Shown: one piece after another, positions 1 through 7,482 of the stretch
How the letters are laid out: each line of letters begins with the position of its first letter
Numbering within the stretch: position 1 is the first letter of the stretch
NCBI GenBank assembly: GCA_028874335.1
Contig: JAPPJY010000090.1
Coordinates: 1 to 42,434, forward strand
Length of the DNA: 42,434 nucleotides
DNA from: Gemmatimonadota bacterium
GTDB taxonomy: Bacteria > Latescibacterota > UBA2968 > GCA-2709665
Direction of reading: 5' to 3'
Notes under the pieces: model-generated
What the model was told of the DNA's origin: nothing
Database searches by the model: none
Seen by the model: the letters and a program-made list of their open reading frames with translations, nothing else
Made by a program: the position numbers and the translations under genes

Positions 1-121
1 GCCCATATCCAATGTATCGTGGCTGCGCGCCCCTCGCCACTCTTGGGTGGATTTGCCCAACGCCGACCGGCGCTTTTGCAGCCGCGCGAAGACCGCTGGG
101 AATTTTAAAACAGCTTCTCAC
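1..121 (+). mobile_element. TIR element family II, copy 1 (cut by window edge)
   Basis: The last 63 or so bases read, in inverted orientation, like the left end of the element at 12675-12841 (about 87% identity by hand over 58-119). The right terminus at 103-120 ends in AACAGCTTCT and matches the TIR of the complete copy. The outer left end lies beyond the window. It has no coding capacity, so it looks like a non-autonomous miniature element. Confidence 0.6.
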
Positions 122-187
122 GGCGACCACCAAAAAAACGGGGACGGAGACCGTCATCCAGAGGACTTGCCCTGCTTGTGCTGCCCG

Positions 188-206
188 CACTGAGCTTGTC
201 GAAGTG
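188..206. repeat. Short hairpin repeat (CTGAGCTTGTCGAAG type), copy 1
   Basis: The 15-base core CTGAGCTTGTCGAAG is flanked by CA and TG, so that CACT pairs with AGTG. The sister copy at 243-261 has CCCT pairing with AGGG around the same core. The compensated change suggests that the stem matters. This core is a widespread intergenic repeat in many bacterial genomes. Confidence 0.6.
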
Positions 207-242
207 GCTTGTCGAAGCAAGCCTGCTTACATTGAGCTCGGT

Positions 243-261
243 CCCTGAGCTTGTCGAAGGG
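243..261. repeat. Short hairpin repeat (CTGAGCTTGTCGAAG type), copy 2
   Basis: Same 15-base core as the copy at 188-206, here closed by CC and GG. The two copies are 55 bases apart. A third partial core, GCTTGTCGAAGC, lies at 208-219. Confidence 0.6.
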
Positions 262-472
262 TGTCGAAATATCGAAGGGTGGACTCAGCGTCTTCGATGT
301 CGCATGGGATCAAAAGATAATTCCAGCGACGTGCGCGTCAAGACACAAAAATCCCCAACCGGTGCAGACCATGCCGGCAGGGCCTCAATTGCCTCGAATT
401 CAAGCGTCGGCCGACGGTCTCGGCGCGCCTGGATACCGGCAGGCAGGGCGGCCGCGCCTCCTTCGAAATCCC

Positions 473-502
473 TTGCAGGAAGCCGCATAAGGCACATATA
501 AT
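473..502 (+). promoter_or_regulatory. Candidate sigma-70 promoter for the GT4 gene
   Basis: A perfect -10 box TATAAT at 497-502 lies 18 bases after a weak -35 box TTGCAG at 473-478. The start codon at 570 follows about 68 bases downstream. The assignment rests on the strong -10 box only. Confidence 0.4.
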
Positions 503-569
503 ACGGCAGTTATTGTGAATCCCTGAAGGGTGTTTCCTCCGGCCGCGCGCTGTCGATCCTGGACCACGT

Positions 570-1658
570 ATGAACTCCAACCCGCGAATCCTCTTTATTG
601 CCCGGCGTTATCCACCCTCGGTCGGCGGCATTCAGACCTACGCGAAAGAACTCTATACCCGGCTTTGCCAATACTGTCCCGTGACGCTCGTCGCGCTGGG
701 CAAGGAGCCGCTCTTTCACCTGGCCTGGTTCATGCCCTACGCCTTCTGCGCCGCCGTCTATTACGTTCTCCGTCACCGTCCCGATGCGGTGTTCTTCATG
801 GACGGCGTTACGGCCGCCCTGGCCCCGTTTCTGCGCCCCTTCACGCCGGCCCGATTTGCCGTCACTATCCACGGCGCCGAGCTGACGTTCCGGCGCGCAT
901 TCTTCAGCCGCCTGATGCGGGCCGGCGCCCGCGCGTGCGACCGGACCGTTATGGTCAGCCGCGCCACGGCGGCGCTCGCCGTCCGCAACGGTTTACCGGC
1001 GGAAAAAACGCGCGTCATCTACCAGGGGATCCACGCGGTGATCCCGGCCAACGACGAGCATCGACACCTGAGGGACCGCTTCGAGCGGGCGCACGGCCTC
1101 GACCTCCGCGAATACCCCGTCCTCCTCAACTACGGGCGGCAGGTCCGGCGCAAGGGCGTCGCCGAGTTCATCGAGAACGGGGTACCGTTGATGAGAGATG
1201 ACATTCGTCTGCTCATCAGCGGCAGCGGACCTGCACAGGACGGTATCCGGGCGGCCGTCAAATTTCTGAACCTGGAAGACCGTGTCTTTCTGCTCGGCCG
1301 GCTGGACGATCCCACGCTGGCCATGCTTCGCCGGGAGGCGCAACTCTTCCTGATGCCCAACATCCACCTTCGCCACGACGCGGAAGGATTCGGCATCGCC
1401 CCGCTCGAGTGTCTGTACGCCGGCCTGCCGGTGGCCTATTTCGACGTGGATGCCCTTGGCGAGAGCCTGCGCGACGGCGGCTTCCGCGTCCCGCCCGGCG
1501 ACTATCCCGCCTTTGTCGAACGGATCCATAAGTACCTCGACCTTTCCGATGAAGACAAGGAACGGGAAAGGATGCGCGTTCAGGCGTTTGTGCGGGCCGA
1601 GTATTCGTGGGAGAAAACCACCGTGCAGTACATGGATGTGTTTACGGGGAGGGATTGA
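570..1658 (+). CDS. Glycosyltransferase family 4 (GT-B)
   Basis: A 362-residue GT4-type glycosyltransferase that would move a sugar from a nucleotide or lipid donor to an envelope glycan or lipid. The N-terminal acceptor domain opens with ARRYPPSVGGIQTY (residues 11-24), the GGxx loop typical of the family. The C-terminal donor domain carries basic residues near 192-195 (QVRRKG) and the E-x7-E motif at E272 and E280 in EGFGIAPLECLYAG. It has no signal peptide, as expected for a cytoplasmic enzyme. It stands alone, with a promoter-like pair upstream and a long inverted repeat downstream. Donor and acceptor cannot be told from the sequence. Length is normal for the family. Confidence 0.85.
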   Translation: MNSNPRILFIARRYPPSVGGIQTYAKELYTRLCQYCPVTLVALGKEPLFHLAWFMPYAFCAAVYYVLRHRPDAVFFMDGVTAALAPFLRPFTPARFAVTIHGAELTFRRAFFSRLMRAGARACDRTVMVSRATAALAVRNGLPAEKTRVIYQGIHAVIPANDEHRHLRDRFERAHGLDLREYPVLLNYGRQVRRKGVAEFIENGVPLMRDDIRLLISGSGPAQDGIRAAVKFLNLEDRVFLLGRLDDPTLAMLRREAQLFLMPNIHLRHDAEGFGIAPLECLYAGLPVAYFDVDALGESLRDGGFRVPPGDYPAFVERIHKYLDLSDEDKERERMRVQAFVRAEYSWEKTTVQYMDVFTGRD

Positions 1659-1700
1659 CCTCTAGATTGATGCAGGAACGACGTTTACGGCCCAAGAAAC

Positions 1701-1804
1701 CCGGGCACCCACAAGGGGCGCCCCTACACGGTACGGGGTATACGATTTTCAACCAGATCGGATGAACGAATGAAATTGTAGGGGCGCCCCTTGTGGGTGC
1801 CCGG
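1701..1804. repeat. 28-bp perfect inverted repeat with 48-bp loop
   Basis: The arms at 1701-1728 and 1777-1804 are perfect reverse complements over 28 bases. The left arm begins CCGGGCACCCACAAGGGG and contains the palindrome GGGGCGCCCC. The whole unit is 104 bp, non-coding, and lies between the GT4 and DUF445 genes. GTAGGGGC-type arms like these occur as dispersed intergenic repeats in several environmental bacterial genomes. A folded cruciform or a miniature mobile element are both possible. It could also act as a terminator stem, although no T-run follows. Confidence 0.7.
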
Positions 1805-1843
1805 CATTTCGGCTGTCCTGTTTATCCATGTAAGGCTGACTCT

Positions 1844-2551
1844 ATGAATAAAAGCCTTCTGACAAATCTCATATCGCTCGCGGTCGTGGGTACGGGCGCG
1901 GTCAGCCCGGTATATCGGGACCAGATCCTGACCGTCGGACTCTTCGCCACGTCGGGCGCTTTCACGAACTGGCTGGCGGTACACATGCTATTCGAAAAAG
2001 TGCCCGGCCTGTACGGATCCGGGGTGGTCCCCGCGCGTTTCGAAGAGTTCAAGTCCGGCATTCGAAAACTCATCATGGAGCAGTTCTTCACGCCGGAGAA
2101 GGTGGAGGAATTCCTGTCCGCGGACGCCCCGGACAAACCCCTCGACCCCGAACCCGTAATCTCCGCCGTTGACTACGACCGCATCTACGCCGGTTTCGTC
2201 GACGTCGTACTCGCCTCGCCATTTGGCGGCATGCTCGGAATCGTGGGCGGCGAAAGAGCGCTCGAACCGCTGCGCGACCCCTTCAAGGCCAAGATGAAGG
2301 AGGAACTCCGCGACATGCTGCTCTCGCGTTCCTTCAGCGACGCCATGGCAGCCGGCCTGCAAGGCGCTCACGCGGGGGAGGCCCTGGTGGCCAGAGCGGA
2401 GACCATTGTCACGCGCCGGCTGGAGGAACTCACGCCTCAGATGGTCAAACAGATCGTACAGGAGATGATCCGCGAACACCTCGGCTGGCTCGTGGTCTGG
2501 GGCGGCGTCTTCGGCGGTTTCCTCGGACTCATCGCAAGTTTCGTCCGGTAA
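1844..2551 (+). CDS. DUF445-family membrane protein
   Basis: A 235-residue protein with the DUF445 signature TNWLAVHMLFEKVPGLYGSG in its first half and hydrophobic segments near both ends (residues 5-40 and the last 25, VVWGGVFGGFLGLIASFV). DUF445 proteins (YheB/YjiN group) are membrane proteins of unclear function. I chose the ATG at 1844 because an upstream in-frame start at 1793 would lie inside the 28-bp inverted repeat and add residues unlike the family; AAGG precedes 1844. The stop is 4 bases before the next gene, so the two probably share a transcript. The middle segment, rich in acidic and basic residues, is likely exposed helix. Confidence 0.8.
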   Translation: MNKSLLTNLISLAVVGTGAVSPVYRDQILTVGLFATSGAFTNWLAVHMLFEKVPGLYGSGVVPARFEEFKSGIRKLIMEQFFTPEKVEEFLSADAPDKPLDPEPVISAVDYDRIYAGFVDVVLASPFGGMLGIVGGERALEPLRDPFKAKMKEELRDMLLSRSFSDAMAAGLQGAHAGEALVARAETIVTRRLEELTPQMVKQIVQEMIREHLGWLVVWGGVFGGFLGLIASFVR

Positions 2552-2555
2552 TCCG

Positions 2556-4355
2556 ATGCTTGTCTACGACGGCAACTGCGCCTTCTGCACGCGTTGGGTG
2601 GACCGAATTCGCGCCGCCACCGGCGATCGGGTCGAGTTCGCGCCGTCGCAGGAGGTCGGCCACCGGTTTCCGCAGATATCCCCGGAGCAATTTGAAAACG
2701 CCGTCCAGTGGATCGGCCCGGACGGCGACGTCTACAGCGGCGCCAGGGCGGCGTTGTGTGTACTCGCGTTCACCGGGCCGACTGGAAGGCTGCTGTGGTG
2801 GGCCTACCGCCGGCTGCCCTGGTTTGCCGGAGCAGCTGAAGCCGGTTACCGGTTGGTCGCCCGTAACCGGAACACGGTGTCGACGGTTTGCCGATGGCTT
2901 TGGGGACAGGACCTCCGCCGGCCCGCGTACCGGACTTCCGCCGACCTGTTCCTGCGCGCCCTGGCCTTGATTTACCTGATCGCTTTCCTGTCGTTCTGGG
3001 TGCAGGCGCACGGCCTCATCGGCGCACAGGGCATCCTGCCGATCGAGGAATCCGTTCGACTGGCCGCGGAAAACGACCACCCACTCCGGTTCCCCACCCT
3101 GTTCTGGTTCAATCAGAGCGGCACGTTCATCCACGTCCTCTGCGGGGCCGGAACGCTGCTCGCCGGTGTCGCCGTAATTTTTCCGGCTTGCGGCCTGTTT
3201 TTCCTGCTCCTGTGGATCGGTTATCTCTCCATTGTGACGACCGGCGGCCCCTTTCTGTCGTTCCAATGGGACGTCCTGCTCCTCGAAGCCGGTCTGTTGG
3301 CGGTGTTTCTCGCACCCTGGAAGCTTCCTGCCGCGGGCTGCGCATTTGCGCCCTCACGGCTCGTCGCCTGGCTCTTTCGCTGGCTGCTGTTCCGCTTCAT
3401 GTTCGCCTCCGGCGTGGTCAAGCTCACCAGCGGAGACGCGACCTGGCGGGACCTGAGCGCGCTTACCTACCACTACCAGACGCAACCTCTTCCCAATCCG
3501 CTGGCCTGGTACGTCCATCATCTGCCGGAAAGCATCCACGTCGTCTCCGTGGTCATCATGTTCGCCATCGAACTGGCGGCGCCCTTCTTCATCTTCGGAC
3601 CCCGCCGCGTCCGGCTTGCGGCCTGCGCGCTGCTCGTAGGCCTGCAATTCGGTATCGCGCTTACCGGCAACTATACGTTTTTCAATCTGCTTGCGGCGGC
3701 GCTCTGCCTGTGGCTGATCGACGACGCGTCGTGGCCGAAACGGCTCAGAGTTCCGTCTTCCGGTCGCGAGAGTGGATATTCACCCGCCCTGCAAAGGCTG
3801 GCGGCCGCGCCCCTTGCCGCTGTCGTCGTGATCCTGAGTCTCGTGTATCTCTGCAGCTTCAGCCTGCGCCTGACGGTGCCGTGGCCCCATCCCGTGGTTG
3901 CCCTCAATCGGGCCGTGGCCCCTTACAATATCGTGAACACCTACGGGCTCTTCCAGGTGATGACCACGCGGCGGCCGGAAATCGTCCTCGAAGGCAGCAG
4001 GGACGGCAAAAACTGGCTGCCGTACGAATTTCGCTACAAGCCGGGCGCACCGGAAAGACGGCCCCCGGTTGTGGCGCCGCACCAGCCTCGCCTGGACTGG
4101 CAGATGTGGTTCGCCGCGCTCCGTCACCCACGGCAGAGTCCATGGTTCACCGACCTCTGTCGACGGCTCCTCGAAGGATCGCCGCCGGTTACCGGCCTGC
4201 TTGCGCGGAACCCCTTTCCCGGCAGCCCCCCGCGGTACCTGCGGGCGCAACTGTACGACTATCGCTTAACGACTCCGGACGAAAAACGCCGGACGGGCGA
4301 CTGGTGGAAACGTACGTTTCAGAAAACCTATCTGCCGAAGATTCAGCTGGAGTAG
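2556..4355 (+). CDS. DCC thiol-disulfide domain fused to lipase maturation factor-like membrane protein
   Basis: A 599-residue two-domain protein. Residues 1-120 are a DCC (DUF393) thiol-oxidoreductase-like domain with YDGNCAFCTRW, where Cys8 and Cys11 form the redox pair. Residues 130-599 resemble lipase maturation factor proteins, with about eight membrane segments and the family motif FQWDVLLLEAGLLAVFLAP. In animals LMF1 helps fold dimeric lipases; the bacterial role is unknown. Joining a CxxC domain to an LMF domain suggests membrane-linked disulfide handling of an exported partner, which is inference. The start at 2556 is fixed because the DCC motif begins at residue 4. It follows the DUF445 gene by 4 bases. 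Confidence 0.85.
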   Translation: MLVYDGNCAFCTRWVDRIRAATGDRVEFAPSQEVGHRFPQISPEQFENAVQWIGPDGDVYSGARAALCVLAFTGPTGRLLWWAYRRLPWFAGAAEAGYRLVARNRNTVSTVCRWLWGQDLRRPAYRTSADLFLRALALIYLIAFLSFWVQAHGLIGAQGILPIEESVRLAAENDHPLRFPTLFWFNQSGTFIHVLCGAGTLLAGVAVIFPACGLFFLLLWIGYLSIVTTGGPFLSFQWDVLLLEAGLLAVFLAPWKLPAAGCAFAPSRLVAWLFRWLLFRFMFASGVVKLTSGDATWRDLSALTYHYQTQPLPNPLAWYVHHLPESIHVVSVVIMFAIELAAPFFIFGPRRVRLAACALLVGLQFGIALTGNYTFFNLLAAALCLWLIDDASWPKRLRVPSSGRESGYSPALQRLAAAPLAAVVVILSLVYLCSFSLRLTVPWPHPVVALNRAVAPYNIVNTYGLFQVMTTRRPEIVLEGSRDGKNWLPYEFRYKPGAPERRPPVVAPHQPRLDWQMWFAALRHPRQSPWFTDLCRRLLEGSPPVTGLLARNPFPGSPPRYLRAQLYDYRLTTPDEKRRTGDWWKRTFQKTYLPKIQLE

Positions 4356-4413
4356 CCGGAGGGGTATACAAGCAGGATCGGGCGCGGCGCCAGATTGCCG
4401 CCGGTTCACGAGA

Positions 4414-4441
4414 ATGCGGGGATTCCGCAAGGTTCCCGCAT
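4414..4441. terminator. Possible shared hairpin between convergent genes
   Basis: ATGCGGG at 4414-4420 pairs with CCCGCAT at 4435-4441 around a 14-base loop. It sits between the stop at 4355 and the opposing stop at 4465, where a two-way terminator would be expected. No T-run follows on either strand, so this is weak. Confidence 0.3.
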
Positions 4442-4464
4442 CCGGACGTGCCTGCCGACCGTAT

Positions 4465-5421
4465 TCAGGTTCTGAGCGCGTTTTTAACGACGTCCGCGAT
4501 TTCGGGGTATTGATGCGGCGTTTCCAGGCTGCACAGGACGACGTGGTCTTTGACGTATCTGCCCGCGATTTCGAACTCCGCCCGCACCCGGTCGGGAGTA
4601 CGCACCAGATACGGATCTGAATAGAGCCCGATAAACGGCACGAACGTGTTCCGCTTCGGGTCCTCGAGCCGCTTCATCTCAGCGGTCTCGAATTCAACGC
4701 GCTCCAGGCTCCAGTGAGGGGGATAGAACCAGGAAATCGTCTGCGTACAGAAATCCAGCCGCAGCCTGTTTCCATAGTACTCGTCGGGATAGAACGGCGG
4801 CCAGACGTGGTTGGTGACAACCGCATCCGGTTTGATCGCCTTCGCGTGTTCGTACAGGGCGTCGGATAACGTGACCAGGCTCGACTCCGACATCCGGGCG
4901 AGCAGTTCGGGTTCGTGCGCCTCCGGCTGCGCGGCGGCCATCGACTTCCGTAAGGCCGCGCATCGATCGCAGAAACACCCATAGTGGTTCCTGAAGCCAA
5001 AACCGTCGAACGAGACACCGTCCGCGATTTCCAGCGCCCGGCTCACCCGATCCTTCAGGAACGACCTCGAAGCCTCGTGCTCGAAGCACAGCGTGGCGCC
5101 GTCCTGCACGATGGAAAACCACCGGTGCGACAGCAGCTGGAAATTTGCGGGTGTACCCTCGAACCCGGCGCGGGCAATCTCGTCCTCCGCGGGAAGCAGC
5201 CGCTGCAGACAATCAGGATGCGCCGCGGCGAAGGCGTCCGAAGGCCGTGCGTACACAATCGCGACGATCCTGACGCCCAACGCCGCGCCCCGCCGCGCCA
5301 TCGCCTCGGTGGGGTCCCGCACGATCAGGGTGTCGAAGCCCAGATCGCTCGCGAACTCCACGATCTCCCGCTGCTGCGTTTCCGTCTCCACCGGCAGATG
5401 CCAGTCCCACGCCGCCTTCAT
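4465..5421 (-). CDS. Uncharacterised TIM-barrel, glycosidase-like protein
   Basis: A 318-residue protein that I cannot place firmly. It opens MKAAWDWHLPVETETQQREI, has alternating beta/alpha texture throughout, and carries FDGFGFRNHYGCFCDRCAAL near residues 137-156. A DGxxFD stretch followed by a CxCxxC cluster is seen in uncharacterised (beta/alpha)8 glycoside-hydrolase-like proteins related to GH42/GHL families. The start is well supported, with AGGAGGGG four bases before the ATG. No signal peptide is evident. It is the last leftward gene before the convergent junction and lies 156 bases downstream of the DegT gene. A sugar-processing role is inference. The substrate is unknown and the catalytic acids are not identified. 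Confidence 0.6.
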   Translation of the reverse strand: MKAAWDWHLPVETETQQREIVEFASDLGFDTLIVRDPTEAMARRGAALGVRIVAIVYARPSDAFAAAHPDCLQRLLPAEDEIARAGFEGTPANFQLLSHRWFSIVQDGATLCFEHEASRSFLKDRVSRALEIADGVSFDGFGFRNHYGCFCDRCAALRKSMAAAQPEAHEPELLARMSESSLVTLSDALYEHAKAIKPDAVVTNHVWPPFYPDEYYGNRLRLDFCTQTISWFYPPHWSLERVEFETAEMKRLEDPKRNTFVPFIGLYSDPYLVRTPDRVRAEFEIAGRYVKDHVVLCSLETPHQYPEIADVVKNALRT

Positions 5422-5556
5422 GATTCCCCTCCTCGCCTCATCCTAAGTCGCGCCGTCGTTGCATTTGCAGGTGCAACCCTGTTGGTTGTCCACATCGTGA
5501 CGCTCACGCCGCAATTGATATCGACACGCCATATCGCAAACCGGTTCAAGCTGAAC

Positions 5557-5579
5557 GCTGAGAGCTGACAGCTGTTTTC
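5557..5579. repeat. GCTGA/AGCTG low-complexity repeat, copy 1
   Basis: Iterated GCTGAGAGCTGACAGCTG sits at the 3' end of the DegT gene. Related runs lie at 13825-13860 and 33842-33872. Upstream of this copy is a further dyad, GTTGCA (5458-5463) and TGCAAC (5472-5477). Confidence 0.5.
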
Positions 5580-6756
5580 ACTGCTTTTTATTGGCCGCTT
5601 TCCTGATCGCATCCGCCATCTTTCGAACGCGGGCCTGCGTATTGTCCGGATGCATCGGGATCAACACGGCCCGGCTCATGATATCCAGAGAATCGCTGCA
5701 CATATCCATGGTGTACTTCACGTTCAGCTTCCGGTTCGACGGGAAGTTGTAGGGATTCATATCGGGGTGGTGTGCCCCCTGTTTTCTCATAATCGGATCC
5801 CACCGGGTATAGACGTGCCGCCCCGTATCGATGGGCAGGAATCCGCGCGCGCCGTTCCCGCTCAGACCGTCCGCGAAAGTCCTCGCCGATTCCTCGTTCG
5901 GAAAGATGAAGCCCAGGTTGCTGGCGCACTCGTACGCCAGGCTGTTGTTGACAATTGAGGTCAGGCCCGCATCCCTGCCGGCCTCCAGCAACTGCCGTTT
6001 GTGGGCGCCCATCTTCTCCAGCATCCCGTCGAGTCGCCGCAGCTGGACGTTCAGAATGGCGCCCGAAACTTCCGGGGCCCGGAAATTATGTCCCGCGAAC
6101 TGCTCGTCCTCCTTTTTCTGCTCCGGATTCCAGTAGAACGAGCAGCAATCCGATGCCACGGAGGCGCGTCCGAAAACCGCCTTGTTATTGGTGACGAACG
6201 CCCCTCCCTCGCCGCTTGAGATATTCTTGTAAAAGTTGAAACTGAAGGCGCCCGCGTGTCCGATCGAACCCAGCATCCTTCCCTCGTACGCGCCGCCCAC
6301 CGCCTGGCAGGCGTCCTCGAGTACGAGCAGTTTGTGCCTGCGCGCAACGCGCATCAGCGCCTTCATGTTGCACGGCAGACCCCACATATGCACGGGAATG
6401 ATCGCCTTTGTATGGGGCGACAGCCTGCGTTCCACGTCTTCCGCGGAGAGCGTGATCGACTCGTCCACGTCGGCCACGACGGGAATCGCGCCTGCCGACA
6501 GAACCGCCAGCGCGGTGGCCATATAGGTACAGGCGGGGACGATGACTTCGTCGCCGGGACCCACCTTCAATCCCACCAGGGCGCAATACAACGCCGACGT
6601 CCCGCTGGTTGTCATCCGTGCGTACTTGACGCCCAGATGCTTCGCCCAACCGGCCTCGAACCGCTCGCACTCTCCTGTCCGTCCGTACCGAAAGAGACCT
6701 CCGTCTCTGAACAGTTTCTCAACACGCCTCAGTTCCAGGTCGCCGATGCGATACAT
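5578..6756 (-). CDS. DegT/DnrJ/EryC1/StrS family PLP aminotransferase
   Basis: A 392-residue PLP enzyme of the sugar-aminotransferase family, which transfers an amino group to a keto-sugar, often for glycan or natural-product synthesis. TSGTSALYCAL (residues 50-60) is the phosphate-binding loop. LEDACQAVGG (146-155) contains the Asp that contacts the pyridine nitrogen, and Lys177 in FNFYKNISSGEGG is the PLP lysine. GGGAGGTG lies just ahead of the ATG. It is full length. The window holds no nucleotide-sugar dehydratase, so a sugar-nucleotide substrate cannot be assumed; some family members act on inositols or other cyclic ketones. It is only about 18 bases downstream of the membrane protein gene at 6775-7404 and may share its transcript. 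Confidence 0.85.
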   Translation of the reverse strand: MYRIGDLELRRVEKLFRDGGLFRYGRTGECERFEAGWAKHLGVKYARMTTSGTSALYCALVGLKVGPGDEVIVPACTYMATALAVLSAGAIPVVADVDESITLSAEDVERRLSPHTKAIIPVHMWGLPCNMKALMRVARRHKLLVLEDACQAVGGAYEGRMLGSIGHAGAFSFNFYKNISSGEGGAFVTNNKAVFGRASVASDCCSFYWNPEQKKEDEQFAGHNFRAPEVSGAILNVQLRRLDGMLEKMGAHKRQLLEAGRDAGLTSIVNNSLAYECASNLGFIFPNEESARTFADGLSGNGARGFLPIDTGRHVYTRWDPIMRKQGAHHPDMNPYNFPSNRKLNVKYTMDMCSDSLDIMSRAVLIPMHPDNTQARVRKMADAIRKAANKKQ

Positions 6757-6774
6757 GGCACCTCCCGCTTCGAA

Positions 6775-7404
6775 TTACGCGCCGCTTTCCCGCGCCTGCA
6801 GTTGCCTGAACGCATACGTGTACGCCAGGAGTGTCGCAGGTACGGTAAGCAACAACCCAACCACCAGACAAAGGAAACCGGCGACATTGATCAGCAGCAA
6901 CAGCATGAAAAATATGAAGAGACGCCATCTGGCGCCTTTCGTTGTCTCCGCACTGCGCCGGAACGATTCCACGACGCCCACGCCCTCGTCCACAATATGG
7001 TAACCGCAAAACTGAAACACCAGGGCGAGAATCACGCCTGGCACGATCAGGATAACCAGTCCGACCAATACGAGAAAGGAGTAGATGGTCCTTGAAATGA
7101 AATACTGGGGACCCAGCGGGTAGTGGATGAACAGGTCGGCGGTCGTTCCCCGGCTGCCGTCGCAGTACCGCAGCGAAATGACGATGATCCCTACTTCCAG
7201 CACGATCCCCACGATCAGCGACACGAGGGCGACCAAAAGCCCCCAAACCTCAGAATAAGTCTCCACCAACTCGGCGACGGCGCCCAGAACCAGGAGTATA
7301 GCCAGCAACAGAATGCCCAGTCCAGCAAAGAAGGCCGCATTTCCGGTCGTTGTCCGCCAGCCGAAGCGGAGCGCCTCCGCGATGGAGAACCTGTGTGCGT
7401 GCAT
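6775..7404 (-). CDS. Multi-pass membrane protein (DUF975/YciC-like)
   Basis: A 209-residue integral membrane protein with four or five hydrophobic segments (about residues 22-45, 53-78, 103-130, 163-200). Its pattern (an N-terminal FSIAEALRFGW, a central LVILIVPGVILALVFQF segment and ESFRRSAETTKGARW) resembles the DUF975 / glycerophosphodiesterase-membrane-domain group. No function is established for these. The Shine-Dalgarno is weak. It lies between pabB and the DegT gene, all leftward. Confidence 0.6.
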   Translation of the reverse strand: MHAHRFSIAEALRFGWRTTTGNAAFFAGLGILLLAILLVLGAVAELVETYSEVWGLLVALVSLIVGIVLEVGIIVISLRYCDGSRGTTADLFIHYPLGPQYFISRTIYSFLVLVGLVILIVPGVILALVFQFCGYHIVDEGVGVVESFRRSAETTKGARWRLFIFFMLLLLINVAGFLCLVVGLLLTVPATLLAYTYAFRQLQARESGA

Positions 7405-7482
7405 AACGGGCGGCCGCTTTGTTACAAAAGGGGAATCGTGTGTCGTTTCCGGTGCGACAGAGGTCGGGTTTTCACGCCAAAC

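Larger units (their letters stand above)
1..569. other. Gene-free left end with repeats and a promoter
   Basis: No open frame here looks like a gene; the short frames have no family resemblance and their composition follows the repeats. The stretch holds the right part of a TIR-bounded repeat (1-121), two copies of a short hairpin repeat (188-206 and 243-261) and a promoter-like pair (473-502) ahead of the glycosyltransferase. I see nothing in 262-472. Confidence 0.6.

Noticed and set aside
1793..1843. N-terminal extension of the DUF445 protein
   Set aside because: The extra codons lie partly in the right arm of the inverted repeat and give residues unlike the family; the ATG at 1844 fits better.
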